Of a stretch of 64,000 nucleotides of DNA, positions 22,640 through 48,805 are shown in pieces (position 1 is the first letter of the stretch; each line of letters starts with the position of its first letter). The notes under the pieces were generated by a model. It was not told the origin of the DNA. It searched no databases and saw only the letters and a program-made list of their open reading frames with translations. Origin of the DNA: Sacculina carcini (taxonomy: Eukaryota > Arthropoda > Thecostraca > Sacculinidae); contig OU696576.1 in NCBI GenBank assembly GCA_916048095.2, positions 6,599,988 to 6,663,987 of the forward strand, given 5' to 3'. Both the position numbers and the translations under genes were made by a program.

Positions 22640-23669
22640 ACTCAAGATGAATGTCAGTCTTCAAAACGTTTTGGCCGACAGTATTGTCGGCCGAATGGTG
22701 AGGGCGGCAACTGGCTCCGAGAGTGTCCATGATGATCAGCGGCGGGGACGTCGGGCACATACTCGGACGGCGGCACGGTTGTCTTAGCAGAGTTTTTATC
22801 GCAGACGGGTTCACCCTGTGACACAGCGATCGTGTTCGTCTCTTCGCCGCCTGGAGTCTGCGAAATATCTGCGTTAACGGCACCTTTTTGCTGAACTTCC
22901 GGAACAGGCCAAGAGTAGTCACCATCGCACTCCTATTGAATGAGCGATGTAGCAGAGGGTGCAGCCAGGCTGATATGCGCGGGGTTGCGGACGGATCCGT
23001 CCGAGAGACGTGAAGAAGACCCTTGACGCTGAGCGATGCGTAAAGACCTTATGAAACCGCGTTCCGTCCACTACATTTAACCACTCATTCGCACGTACAC
23101 CAGGTCTCCAGCCTGGATGGATGGCATACGTACAGGTACACGTTGATCGTATTGGCGTTTGTAACGTGACTGCTGCTGCTTTACACGGTTTGAGACGGAG
23201 CTGGAGCGAGCGTGCTGCATAACAGGAAGGGGCAGACGCATGAGTCAACCGTGTAGGAATTGAGACGATGCACAGCCCGTGGTGCAGTGTGGCGTAGAGC
23301 GGTACATCGCTAGCAGGCGGTGGATGCGCTGCTCAAGCGATTCATGACCAGAGGAGTGAATGTCTTGTAGCCACGATGTAAAGGTTCTATTGAACCGTTC
23401 AATAGCTACATTCGCTTGCGGCCAGTAACTGGCACTGAGATGGTGAGAGATACCACGTGCCTCAGGTAGTCACTGAAGTCACTACTCACGAACTGACGCC
23501 CGTTGTCGGTTACAAGACTATCGGGATAGCCCTCGCGCGACCAGATGACACTCGGGAAGTGAATAACTTCTCTACTCTCGATAGTCGGAGAGAATCATAT
23601 TTCGAGTGGTAGTCTATGATTATGGACGCGTATTATAAAGTTGTATTTCAAAACAAGCCTGAGCATGCT

Positions 23670-23970
23670 GTAATTTGTTTTATATTTATTGAATCATATT
23701 TATTGTTGTTGCTGTTTATTGAATCATATTTATTGTTGTTGTTGTTTATTGAATCGTATTTATTGGTGTTGTTGTTTATTGAATCATATATATTTGTGTT
23801 GTTGTTACTTATTGAATAATATTTATATTTATTGTTGGATGTTTCTTATTGAATCATATTTATTGTTCTTGATTGTTATTTATTACTTATTTATTAATAT
23901 TTATTCTTATTCATTGATGGCTGTTATTTACTGAATCACATATTTATTGTTGATTGTTATTATTTATTGA
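23670..23970. repeat. AT-rich minisatellite (TTATTGAATCATATTTATTG type)
   Basis: About eight degenerate copies of a roughly 30-bp unit built from TTTATTGAATCATA and a TATTGTTGTTG spacer. It forms the 5' part of dispersed repeat R1. Confidence 0.8.
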
Positions 23971-24235
23971 GGAACGTGGGCGGAGTGACATTATGGATTG
24001 TTATCGGATGATGGTTTATTATTTATTGTTATTTATTTATCATTTTCTTTCCAACTCTCTTTCTAGATTTTTTTCTTTTCGAACTCTCTTTCTCTCTGAA
24101 TCCTTTGGGCGCTTCCGGTACATGGTGCCACCTTTGGGTGGTAATAGTGCGTGCACTCTTCCCATGCTACTGGATTTGCCTGTAATTAATCATAATAATA
24201 AATAATAATAATATATTTGTAGTTAACGTTTCTCT
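23690..24235 (+). repeat. Dispersed repeat R1, copy 1
   Basis: AT-rich 5' part, then GGAGTGACATTATG, then CTTTTCGAACTCTCTTTC, then a GC-richer block (GGTACATGGTGCCACC..CTCTTCCCATGCTACTGGA), ending in an (AAT)n-like tail. A second copy lies at 39540-40275. The A/T-rich tail suggests a retroposon, but no ORF or pol III box is evident. Confidence 0.65.
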
Positions 24236-25159
24236 TCCAGCCTGCTGTATATTCTTTTAGTATTTGTGTCTGAGTTCGCTCACCTATATCATAAATTATA
24301 CACACCTGTTGAAATAGAGGGCAGCAGCTTGCACGTCGAACGCTGATAGTGCCGATAATTATTATGTATGTGTACTTGCGCGTGTTTTGTCATGTGAGCG
24401 CTCCCCAGACCGAGGCATAGCTCTGTTTGGCAGTAGGAAGATGAATGACCAATGTGCGACCGCATGCTGATTGTGTTGTGGAGCATTGTGCCTCCTCGTT
24501 TGTAACGAGGGGCATTGAATCCCATATGCACATGAATTCTGCTGAACTTGTGCTAGTAACTGCGCCCATGCAGATCGCACTTTCTAAACCCGAGGTGTGT
24601 TGCATGTTTTCCAATGGTCGATTTCCACACTGTCTGCGGTAGAGGGCGATGTCCTTCTCTCGTTTGAGACCTATATAAACTGCGTTTTCCTCAGAGACGG
24701 GGGACTTGGACCAGTAAGCATAGGCTGCGACACTGTATTTTCTAGTTTAACTCGGCTCGCTTTATCGACTCTGGATAAGTAATACAGTTCGAGCAGTTTT
24801 AACTGTTTGTATCGAACCGACAGCAAGTAATCGCAGCCCAACACCAAGAGGCCCTTCCCAAGCGAATGCACGGTGTATACTAGGTTACAATGCGATACGG
24901 TACTCGGGTGACACGTCTTTGATTGGTCCTACAATATCTTGGCCCAATTTTGACCACGGCTTGGCTGGAAATTCAACAAGCTGTAGAGGCGCAGGCTGAT
25001 TGCGATTGCAATTGACCTTGTCGCTTGACTGACAGAGCGATCAATCAGTGACCAAGGTGCGAACGTTTTCATCAATGCCCGGTCACCCAGCGAGAGTTCG
25101 TAGGTATTGCTTGGTGCTATGGATTATCTCCACGGAGGATGAGGTCGTTGAACACCGTG

Positions 25160-26776
25160 AGCTCCTCCTACACGAAATAGAAAGGCCGGAGTAGAGCATT
25201 TCACGCTTTCGCCGACCGTGGAAAACCGTGCCGAAGACACTTACCGCATAGATGACACTTGCCGCATAGATGCGAGCTGCTCGTTGCACGAAGCAGAATT
25301 GAACATCTCACGCGTAATCGTTTGGTTGTGGGTCAGATCATTGTGTGATCGTTTGGTTGTGGGTCAGCGAAGCGATCATTTCTTCTAAAGCCGGAGACAA
25401 TTCGGGACCGCCATCACCAGAAGGCGTGAGAGCGTGTCTGGTTGTACATTGTGAGTACATTGTAGGAAGGCGGCTTCCGAATTAATATGTCATTGTTTGG
25501 GTGGACGATTCATTAAACACCACTCAAGTTTACAACACGCCAAAGATTACACAAATCCAATGAACAGAAATTGTACACAATGAAACACACATATGTCACT
25601 ACGATTGGAGTGGGACCACGACTCACTGCCCACTTCCCAACGCACACTGCTCAATGTTCTCTCGCTGCCAAAGGCAAGGCCACGCCTTTGATCATGTGTC
25701 ATGTGGGATCGTCCGTTCTACACTGGCTGCGACATCTAGCGACACATTATTCATCTATGACTAATGCTCGCAATATCACTAAGGTCATCTTCATTTGCTG
25801 ATTTGTCAAATAATAATAGTAATTGCCAAGTCAGTTCTGCAACCATGACATATCCAAAGTAGGTTGTACCTCCAGATGGCATTATATGCCGCCTGAGTCA
25901 GCTTCGCACATGGCAGATGGGAGGAGCGATTACACCCCTCACCATTCACCGCCTTTCCTCCTTCAATTTTGCCACAGGGACACGCGTGACTAGTCGCCGC
26001 ACACATGGTCAAGTGAAGACGGCTCACTGATAAGATCAGGCGCACGTAACAAACAAGCACCACATGGTCGGAGCAGCACAGACACGTCCTCACAGTTTGA
26101 GCGAACAGATAAGATTGATATAGATAGATAGATTGATCTATATAGATATAGATTGATAAGATTGATATAGATTATATTGAACAGATAGATTGATGGACAT
26201 ACTGATGTATGGACACTGCTTATTTTTGTAGTGTTCATTGTGCGCTTCGATGGCATTGTCTATATTAAGCGGTAACAATTATTGCGCGGTCTTTGTGAAG
26301 CCGTCAAAATCTGACACGCAAACAGCGCGAGTTTCCTGCATCTGCAGCGGCGCATGGAATTCACGTTGTATTTCACGTTTGTGGTCGGAAAGTCGCCACA
26401 GGTGTAAAGCATTTTCCTGATTGTGTCGCTATCATCACAAATTCAACGAGAATGTTCGAGCTTGTCTGTGATCCTGAGTGTTCATTGTTTTGCCAGTAAC
26501 AAAGAGTTTCGAAGTACGTTCGAGTGGAAATGGACCATTGGAATATTCATCTTAGCAATACAAGAACGTCCATGGTAGATATTCACGCGGGCCTGCAAAC
26601 ACACATGCACACGATCTTGTATGACGATGCTCAGCACATGTGTGCACGGACAATCGACTGCCGTGCATTTTGCAGCTAAATTCAGCAGCCACTCCCAGTT
26701 TGCGTGCAGCGAGCGTGCGTGTTCAGTCCACTCCAGCACATACACACAGTCGACGTGTGTCTGTCATTCGGTCAAC
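25160..26776. other. Intergenic region, no gene seen
   Basis: Includes a short direct repeat (GATCGTTTGGTTGTGGGTCAG region, 25315-25376) and a (GATA)-like tract at 26100-26195. The last few hundred bases should include the promoter of the gene starting at 26777. Confidence 0.4.
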
Positions 26777-27517
26777 ATGTGGCCGTTGAGTGTCGGTGGT
26801 CGTCGGCGGTCGCTGCTACTGCCTGCCGTGGTTGCTGTGTTGTTTGGCGTCGTGCGGGCGCGTATCTCGGCCAGTCCGCTGCTCAACAACGTCGACGATG
26901 ACCGACCCCAGCTAGGCTCAACGCTCGGCAACGTAGCCAGCAAGGCGGTCGTGCTGACTATCAACGTGCTGCGCAACGGCCGGCTCATTGTCAGCCAGTC
27001 GGCGTCCGAGACGAGCAACAGCAGTGCAGTATCGGCCGCCGCGAGAGAAGCTCGACTGCGCAAACTGCGCGCGCGCGGCGACAAAATGCGTGCCAAAGCG
27101 GCGGGCGGCGGAGGCCGTCTGCACTCGACCATCGCCAGTAGCGCCGGCAATGTGGCCACTCGCGGCCTCTTCGTCACGGTCAACCTGCTGCTGGGGGGCG
27201 CCGGCCAGGGCGCGCCTGTAGGACCCGTCAACTGGCGGGACCCACGGCGGGGGCGGCACCAGCAGCAATGTGAGGGCGGCCAATCGTCGGCCGAGGCGCG
27301 TGTTGAGACAGTGGTGGCCAGCACTTACCGCAACACGGCCGAGATGGGCGCCTTTGTCACGCTCAACTACTTTGCCGGCGAACAGTGCGGCGAGCTAACA
27401 CACAACGTCACGACGGGCGAGGAAGAGTTGGTGTTGCGACTGCGTCCGTCGCAGCTCAGCGTGCTCACACCGCTGCTGTCCCAGCTGCTCGATAAGCTCG
27501 ATTTGTCCGAGTTGTAA
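26777..27517 (+). CDS. Unknown secreted protein with three copies of a 15-residue motif
   Basis: A single open frame of 246 residues runs from ATG 26777 to TAA 27515-27517 and is GC-rich like the other genes here. Residues 1-28 look like a signal peptide (RRRSLLLPAVVAVLFGVV then ARA/ARI). A 15-residue motif recurs at residues 51-65 (GNVASKAVVLTINVL), 124-138 (GNVATRGLFVTVNLL) and 185-199 (RNTAEMGAFVTLNYF); each is preceded within ten residues by Ser-Thr. The motif alternates hydrophobic residues before an invariant T-x-N, as in a beta strand. An Ala/Arg-rich basic stretch (87-109) separates repeats 1 and 2. There is one NVT glycosylation site and the C-terminal helix is Leu-rich. I do not recognise the family, and no function is claimed. 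Its intronless form and coding-like composition argue for a real gene. Confidence 0.65.
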   Translation: MWPLSVGGRRRSLLLPAVVAVLFGVVRARISASPLLNNVDDDRPQLGSTLGNVASKAVVLTINVLRNGRLIVSQSASETSNSSAVSAAAREARLRKLRARGDKMRAKAAGGGGRLHSTIASSAGNVATRGLFVTVNLLLGGAGQGAPVGPVNWRDPRRGRHQQQCEGGQSSAEARVETVVASTYRNTAEMGAFVTLNYFAGEQCGELTHNVTTGEEELVLRLRPSQLSVLTPLLSQLLDKLDLSEL

Positions 27518-28314
27518 GCGGGAAAACGGAGACGCCGTGCATAACGGTGCCTCCGCTCATTTCGTTCACTTCGAGTTGTGCGATGTCATTTTGCGTGCCA
27601 GTGTTTCTTCACTAGGCAAGCGTACAGTCGAATGCGTGATGTTGCACGTTCCGTTGCCGTGGAAGTTATCTGATTTCATTTCAGCTGAAGTGTCTAATAC
27701 ACATGTGACCCCAGATAGGTGTTTTTACTTTGTTGAGGTTTTGTCTTTTTAACGACTCGATCCTGGCTGGCTGTTGGTTGGTTTGTTTTTCAAGAGCCTA
27801 CGGTTAGAGGTGGTCATTCGCCGGCCGAATGTCCCTGGAGGCATGCTCAACTAGCGGACCCGCGAATGTGCAGCCACAAGACGCATCACCGAACTTGCAT
27901 GAACTGAAGCCGTGCGTGTGAGTGACCCTGCCAGTTACCGCTGATTTAATTAATTTAGTTATTTCAAGATATGTGGTTATTAAAGTGTTATTTAATTCTT
28001 TGATTTAACACGACACTGTGTGTGTGTATGATCAGGATTCGTGAGTTTATTATTAGCAGCCGAGCTGTGGGCATGCTATGCTGTGGCGCATAGCTTGCCA
28101 ACTGTTAGTTCGTGTAGCCAGGATGCTATTCACAAGGATCAAATAATTATTTTTACATATCAAATATAAATTAGATTGAAAAAACAATGAAAATAGTGCC
28201 GATTTCCACAGTGGATTTAATTGAAAGAAACTGGGAGATGTATCATTATTTATTGTAAAGTTTCCTATAATCTCAATTAAGTCCATTTGATTTTTTTCGC
28301 TTGTTATGATGCAG
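27518..28314. other. Intergenic or intron sequence
   Basis: Likely 3' UTR of the upstream gene, then AT-rich sequence leading into an acceptor at 28313-28314 (polypyrimidine TTTTTTTCGCTTG). I could not find an upstream coding exon for the next gene. Confidence 0.4.
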
Positions 28315-28745
28315 AGAGTGGCTGCAATCTGCACCGCCACGCAAACTGATTACCGCGGAGAAGATCCAGGGATGTATCGTGAATATATTGAAGGAGCTCT
28401 ACGGGGACGTGAGTCGAAACACACACCACAAATACCGAACGCTTTCAACTACACCTCTGCAAACATGGATGTGTTGTTGCCAATCTTCTCTGTATGTCCA
28501 ATGTGTGTGTGTGTGTGTTTGGATGTCAGTGGGGTGCGTCTGCGTTGTTGCGCGTGCATGACGTGCAGGCGGCTGGCGATGGCGTTGTTTGTGTGCGCGT
28601 GCTGGTGGAACGCCAGCGGGCCAGTGCTGTGAGCGCCGCGCTCGTGACGGCCGTCGAGATGCTGGACCGCGCCTGTGTCGTGCATGTGGCAGGCCGACCG
28701 GCGACTGCCGTCACTGACACGAGCGCGCGCTACTTCTCGCGCTGA
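28315..28745 (+). CDS. Two 3' exons of a small protein, possibly Rpp14/Pop5-like (tentative)
   Basis: Exon 28315-28408 (acceptor TTATGATGCAG, donor GAC/GTGAGT) reads EWLQSAPPRKLITAEKIQGC..ILKELYGD, and exon 28569-28745 (acceptor GACGTGCAG) continues in phase to TGA at 28743-28745. The shape (an amphipathic helix ending LKELYGD, then V-rich strand, then RASAVSAAL..AVEMLD) resembles the C-terminal half of Rpp14/Pop5-type RNase P/MRP subunits. The match is weak and made by eye. The 5' exon or exons are not identified, so the gene is partial here. Confidence 0.4.
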
Positions 28746-29410
28746 CACCACGGCGGCGGCTGCAGCGATAGGCACGCGAGTATTCGCGCGTGTGTGTGCG
28801 AGTGTATGTACTCACCGCGCTGTGTGTGTGTGTGTTGTTATAATTGTGACAATTACTGTGAAAGTTTATTATGCAAATGCAACTTTTTTACCATGGGATT
28901 GGTATATCCCGAGAAGCCCAAAAAGTCCGCGGTTTTTAGATCTGAGATGAGTATTGAAGGAGTTTTAATAATTTAAACGTTTTCACGCTGAGGGCGCCAG
29001 ACTTTATAGAGCTGTCATTGTGTGCAATCGCTGCACCTTACGTGGTAATCTCACACACACACATGCATGCATGTGTCTGTGTGTGTCAATATCCACATGA
29101 ACGTTTGCCTGTGTGTGGCGACCTGCAACAACCACGATATCAACATCATAGATATATATTGCAAGACATCAAAGGCCACTCTTAGTTGTGTTGAGCGAAA
29201 CGCAGAAACAATTGCAATACAAATGCCAGCCGCCACGCAAGATACTAGCGAATACTGGACTCAGGCGTTCACCAAAACTGGTGCGTCTGACTAAAACAGA
29301 ATCAGCAACCGCTACCGTACAATCAAGTTCGTAGAAGCCAAAAACCCAATGAATACGCAGAAAATACAAAGAAAACATACCATGTGCATTCCATGTACAC
29401 GCCAACGACA

Positions 29411-29455
<45 letters not shown>

Positions 29456-29500
29456 GTGTGTGTGTGTCTGTGTGCGTGTCTGTGTGTCGCTGACATGATG
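28746..29500. other. Tail-to-tail region downstream of TGR
   Basis: Contains CA/TG tracts, including (TG)n at about 29412-29480, and the distal 3' UTR of the - strand TGR gene. No other exon seen. Confidence 0.4.
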
Positions 29501-29518
29501 TGAAACAATCATTGGCAC

Positions 29519-29563
29519 CTCGGGTGCAGTTCTCCTCGACCAGGTTTGAAACTGCACCGTCAT
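29519..29563 (-). promoter_or_regulatory. SECIS element, form 2 (TGR 3' UTR)
   Basis: On the - strand, ATGAC (29563-29559) is followed by a perfect 9-bp stem GGTGCAGTT / AACTGCACC (29558-29550 with 29531-29523). The apical part has TC, an unpaired AAA, then a mini-stem CCT/AGG around GGTCG. The 3' strand continues CGAG, supplying the GA of the non-Watson-Crick quartet with the UGA of ATGA. The apical mini-stem makes it form 2. It lies about 135 nt downstream of the in-frame UGA of TGR, a normal distance. It recruits SBP2 and the Sec-specific elongation factor so that UGA is read as selenocysteine. Confidence 0.88.
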
Positions 29564-29577
29564 ATCCACATACACAA

Positions 29578-29658
29578 TGACGTCACACCTGACAGCGACC
29601 AATGGGCGAGCGTTGCTGACGTCAAGTCCCGCCCACAACCATCAGTTGCCAGGACAAC
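29578..29658. promoter_or_regulatory. Promoter-like motif cluster in the TGR 3' UTR
   Basis: Two perfect CRE palindromes TGACGTCA (29578-29585 and 29617-29624), a CCAAT box (29599-29603), a CCCGCCC GC box (29628-29634) and a near-consensus RFX X-box GTTGCCAGGACAAC (29645-29658) lie within 81 bp. This density is what one expects at a promoter rather than a 3' UTR. The target transcript is unknown. Confidence 0.4.
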
Positions 29659-29691
29659 GGCGGCCGCGGGCGGAGTTAGCGACAGCTTTCT

Positions 29692-44570
<14,879 letters not shown>

Positions 44571-45005
44571 TTCACCTAAAATTCAAAAAAAAATCAAAGC
44601 CTTAAGACGTAAAGTGAATCAAGCACCCAATTTACTTCAACCACCACTCCAATCTTTCACCTATTTCAATTCAACCACAAGAATGCTAAAATGAAACTAC
44701 GAAAAATCCGAATAATGATCGATACAGCTCTAAGCATAACCAAAAAACATAACTATCTGACCACGCACACACCCCGAACGCAATCTAGCAAACGTAGCAG
44801 CTTCAATCTGGAATCAAATGCAAACAGGATATACATTAGAAATGTCGATTGGGATTATAAAATTTCAAACAATGCTATTTCATACATGGCAAAAAGGTTA
44901 AAAATTCACATTAGGCAGGAATGCAAATAATAACACTTATAATAGATCATATTCCGTTCGTTTGGACTAATATCGCTAATTTACATCTCCACTATGATAA
45001 GAAAC

Positions 45006-45065
45006 AACGCCACCTAGGGAACCAGACTAGTTGACGGAAACTAGTCAACTATACTAGGTGGCGTT
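45006..45065. repeat. 60-bp nested palindrome
   Basis: Outer arms AACGCCACCTAG (45006-45017) and CTAGGTGGCGTT (45054-45065) are exact reverse complements. Inner arms AGTTGAC (45029-45035) and GTCAACT (45044-45050) also pair. It can fold into an interrupted hairpin and may be a very short MITE or end-to-end transposon remnant. Confidence 0.75.
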
Positions 45066-45185
45066 AGCGGGATTTATTTGTCGAGATGTAAAGTAAGGTA
45101 AAGAAAGAAGTAAAGAAGACGCAGAGAGTCCGCTTTTAGTCGCCTTTTACACGACACACAGTGGATACGGCGGCCAGAGTCGTTA

Positions 45186-45400
45186 CAAGGCTTTATGGGC
45201 CCCTTCCCCCGAAGACAATAATTGGGCCCCCATTACAAATAAAGCACCGTTATAATAGAGGACTTTGGGAAAATACAGTTGCGAGCAGCTCCTTGGTCTC
45301 CTGGGGAATCACAGGACTTTCATACGCTACTTTACCATAAATTTCGATATCATGCGTGAGGCAACGGGTCCCTCAACATTCGGGGCTCTCCAGCCGGGTG
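45186..45400 (+). repeat. Dispersed repeat R2, copy 2
   Basis: Partner of 38528-38745, with the same order of conserved blocks. Sequence to about 45500 may belong to the same element. Confidence 0.6.
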
Positions 45401-45676
45401 TGCAGGGGGAGGCTGCTACGGCTCTGAGGGCGGCAGTATTCTTATCCCCCTACTACAGGGGCACGCTTCTCGACATCGTCACTTATATGGTGCCGCCAGC
45501 TGTTTTCACTAAACTAGCGTTCTCTATACACTGCTAGCAAAATAGTATAACAGGCCAAACAGGCAATATGCTTTCAAAAATTTGTTGCTCAAGCTGAAAA
45601 TATTTGCCTATAGTAATATTATATATTATTATTATCAATATAGTATTATTATCAATATTATTATCAACATTAATAT

Positions 45677-45989
45677 TGTAGTGTTGGTCATGTTGTTGAC
45701 GCCCATTGTTATATATGTGTGTGTTTGGTTTTAGTGTACAATATTTTTGGTTTGTCTGTGTGTATCTGCGCGCGCGTGTTCGCGACTACAGTCTCGTGTT
45801 TGACCTGTGACGCACGCGGGTCATTGACCGCGTGTCACTGTATGTATGCGCGTGTGCAGGGAAAGCGACGAGCAGCTTGAACAGTCGTGTCAGAGCTTGT
45901 CCTGGTTGGGGTCGCGTTGAACGTAGCGCTTGCTGCCAAATACACACTGTGTGAATTTTTCCTCACCTTTTCGTGGCTTCATCGCCACA
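45677..45989 (+). repeat. LTR, left copy (inverted relative to the element)
   Basis: Starts TGTAGTGTTGG and ends CATCGCCACA. It abuts truncated pol at its U5 end. Confidence 0.85.
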
Positions 45990-46019
45990 CTGCCATCTGG
46001 AGCCGCGCGCGTTTCAGCA

Positions 46020-48690
46020 TCGGTGGCTTGGGCGGACGCTAACGCGGGCAAATCCCAAGCATCCACCTCCACACTACTGGCTGGTCTGGACAGTCAGTCG
46101 GCTCCTCTGATATATTGTACTTCGGATACAAATTCTGCAAGCAGCGACAAATGGCGCTGTTGGCGATCCAGTTTAGCAGGCTTCTGGCGGTTGAACGCCC
46201 CAACCAGCGGCTTGTGGTCGGTGAATAGAATTATCCGACCACCCTGGATAATGTGGCGAAAGTGGAGCACCGCCAGGTAGGCTGCCAGCAACTCTCTGTC
46301 GAATGTAGCGTACTTTTGTTGCTGTTGCGACAGCTTTTTGCCGAAGAACGCTATAACATACGGTACACCGTCAAACACCTGGTGCAACGCAGCCCCTGCT
46401 GCTCGCGCGGAACAGTCTGAAACTAGGTGAAAATCACCACACGTGGGATGCAAGCCGGCAAGAGTGCACGCATTTGAGAGTAGCCGCTTCACGGCTGCGA
46501 ACGCCTCCGTTGTCTCACTGGTCCACTGCAGAGGCCCCTTCTGTGGTTGCAGTCGAAGCATCTCTGACAGAGAGAAAACCAAATCGGCGAACTTTGGCAT
46601 CATTTGCCGGTAGAAACCAGCCATGCCCAGAAACCTCCGGAGACCTACGGTATCTTGCGGCTGGGGTAGGTTGACTATGGCATCAATACGGCTGGCTGGA
46701 GGTTGTATACCGCCGCTACTCACATGATGTCCCAAGAATTCCACAGAGTCGACAAAAAACTCGCACTTGTTAAGCGCCAAACGTAACTTGTGCTGGTGAA
46801 GCAGCGCACAAACAACCTCAAGATCGGCAGCATGTTGTTGTTCGTTTTCGGAGAATACAAGAATATCATCTAAATAAACGAACACACGAAAGAGATCGAA
46901 AGATTCCGTCCATGAATCTCTGGAACGTTGCACCACTGTTGCGGAGACCCAGAGGAAGAAACACGTATTCAAACAAGCCAAATGGCGTTGTTACTGCTGT
47001 TTTCTGGGTGTCCTGTGGCGCCATGGGACTATACTTTCAACAAATCCAATTTGCTAAAAATAGTTTTACCTCTTATAAGAGCAGACAAATCTTGGATGTG
47101 AGGCAATGGGTAGCGATCCGGCGTTGTGAGAAGACACAGTGAGCGGTAATCACCGGTCACTCTTCACTCTCCAGGCGTGTTTCTCGCTACCAAATGCAAC
47201 GGTGAAGATCATGGTGACTTTGACGGTCTAATCACTCCTTGTTGAAGCAGCTGATTGAACACCAGCTTGGCTGGTCGTTGACGCTCGGGATTGAGGCGAC
47301 GTGGTGATGCGCATGTAGTTGTCGCGCTGCCGTTATCTTAAGAATGAGTGGTATCACATACAGGCGACTTGACAATACGCTCTCCACTAGAGGGTGCCGT
47401 CAATGACGGGTACCGTGTTAACAGAGAACGCACTTGCGACGGTAGGTGGGACAGACCATTCACGACAACTCCGCATGCTGTTGTGTCAGCTACAACACAC
47501 TTCGCAGCAACACCAGTGACGCTGTCTATGAGACATCGACGCCGACAGTCAACTATCAAGCCAAATTCTGAAAGGAAGTCTTGCCCCAATAAAGGCTGCA
47601 CTACATCGGCAACAACAAGCTCACACACAAAGCTCCGCCGCAAATGTCGAATGCTAACGCTCAGCCTAACCTCACCGTGCACTCGGATAGACTCGCCACT
47701 GGCCGATGTAATTCTAACTGCAAAGGGCTGCAGTGGCACACCAGACACCAGGGAAGGGGGTACAATAGATAACGCCGCCCCTGTGTCGACGATGAATTTT
47801 GAAGCAACTGTTCCTACTTTAGCGGCGACTTTTAGCGGCGGCAGACGGTGAGTCGCGATCGAACCCGCCTGCCTCGCTAGTTTTCCTGTGCTTCGCGAGC
47901 CACGTCTTGATGGCGGCAGAACTTGCAAGTCTTGTGATTTTTCGGGCCATTGGCAACAATGCTTGCATGTATGTGCAGCTCGCCAGTAATACAGGTGCGC
48001 CCGACACACCTGAGGCCGTTGACCTGCACGATACGGACGAAAATTCCGAGGAAGATTGCCGCGCTCAGCTGAATTCTCTCTAATGGAGTACCTGGCTGGA
48101 CTGCGACCTCGGTCTCGATCTGAACCACCGGACATATTTCGATGCACTGAAACGTTTAGGCAGTTTTCCTAACGTGCCAGATGCTTTAAATCGTCAGCCA
48201 ACGACCCGAGTTGTTCCAATGTCAAATCCTTCTGAGCTGCAAGAGCCGTGGCGATCACTGGGGACAAGGTTTTCAAGAAGCGATGTCGTACCAGTTCATC
48301 TCCCACCCCAGCCATTGCGGCTGTCTGTCTCAGCTCAGTCATAACTACTGATGCGCGGCCACTGAATGATGTTCCCGACAGAAGCTCCTCAAAGAGTTCT
48401 GCCTTTGTACGAGAGAATGCTTTCTCTAGGGCCGCTTTCAGTTCGACGTATTTGTGGCCCGCCAATACTTCTGGACTAATCTTAGAGACTACATCGGCAG
48501 GGAGAGCTGAGATGGCATGAAAAAATTTGGTTTATTCAGACGTCACCTTTACCAGATGAAATTGCGCCTCCAATATAGCCAACCACCCGCTCACCGACTT
48601 GGGTAGAAATGGCGGTGTTTTGACAGCAACATGAGCCGAAACGAATGGATTTGTAGAATTACTTGCATCAGTCTTGTCGTCGTCGTACAT
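46020..48690 (-). pseudogene. gypsy gag-pol pseudogene
   Basis: Gag starts at ATG 48690-48688 and has a premature TAA at 48534-48532. Its capsid-like part (LKAALEKAF..LFEELLSG) ends near 48170. A Cys/His knuckle (CRAHLYYWRAAHTCKHC) and protease (FIVDTGAALSIVP, LLGQDFL) fill 48147-47338. RT starts in a broken region (47330-46985) and continues with the catalytic box VYLDDILVF. RNase H ends IRGAD, followed by an in-frame stop at 46096-46094 where NxxADA is expected, then LSRP and a short linker before the inverted LTR. Several shifts and stops make it non-functional. Confidence 0.85.
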
Positions 48691-48805
48691 GTCCAAAATT
48701 TAATCACAAAAACTGGTCGAAAAACAATTAACAAGCCACAGATAAATAGCGCAAAAGCTGCCATATCGAATGAAAATCAAAATAGCTCCTCACTCAGGGC
48801 ACCAG

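Larger units (their letters stand above)
22640..25150 (-). pseudogene. Decayed gypsy integrase relic, split by an insertion
   Basis: Read on the - strand from 25150 down, the zinc module (H..TKQYLRTLA, PGIDENVRTLVTD..CQ) and the start of the core (PAKPWSKLGQDIVGPI) end near 24890. The core then resumes near 23630 with IDYHSKY, SLVTDNGRQFVSSDF and a YWPQANVAIERFNRTF-type segment continuing to about 23250. Several stops and frameshifts are present. Below about 23250 only weak C-terminal Pol similarity remains. The 1.25 kb between the two halves holds unrelated repeat DNA (R1 and flanking sequence), so something inserted into the relic. RT and RNase H are not visible upstream. Confidence 0.75.
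44571..45676. other. Upstream flank of TGR
   Basis: Should hold the TGR promoter and 5' UTR. It includes the palindrome at 45006-45065 and repeat R2 copy 2 at 45186-45400. I see no further exon. Confidence 0.5.
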
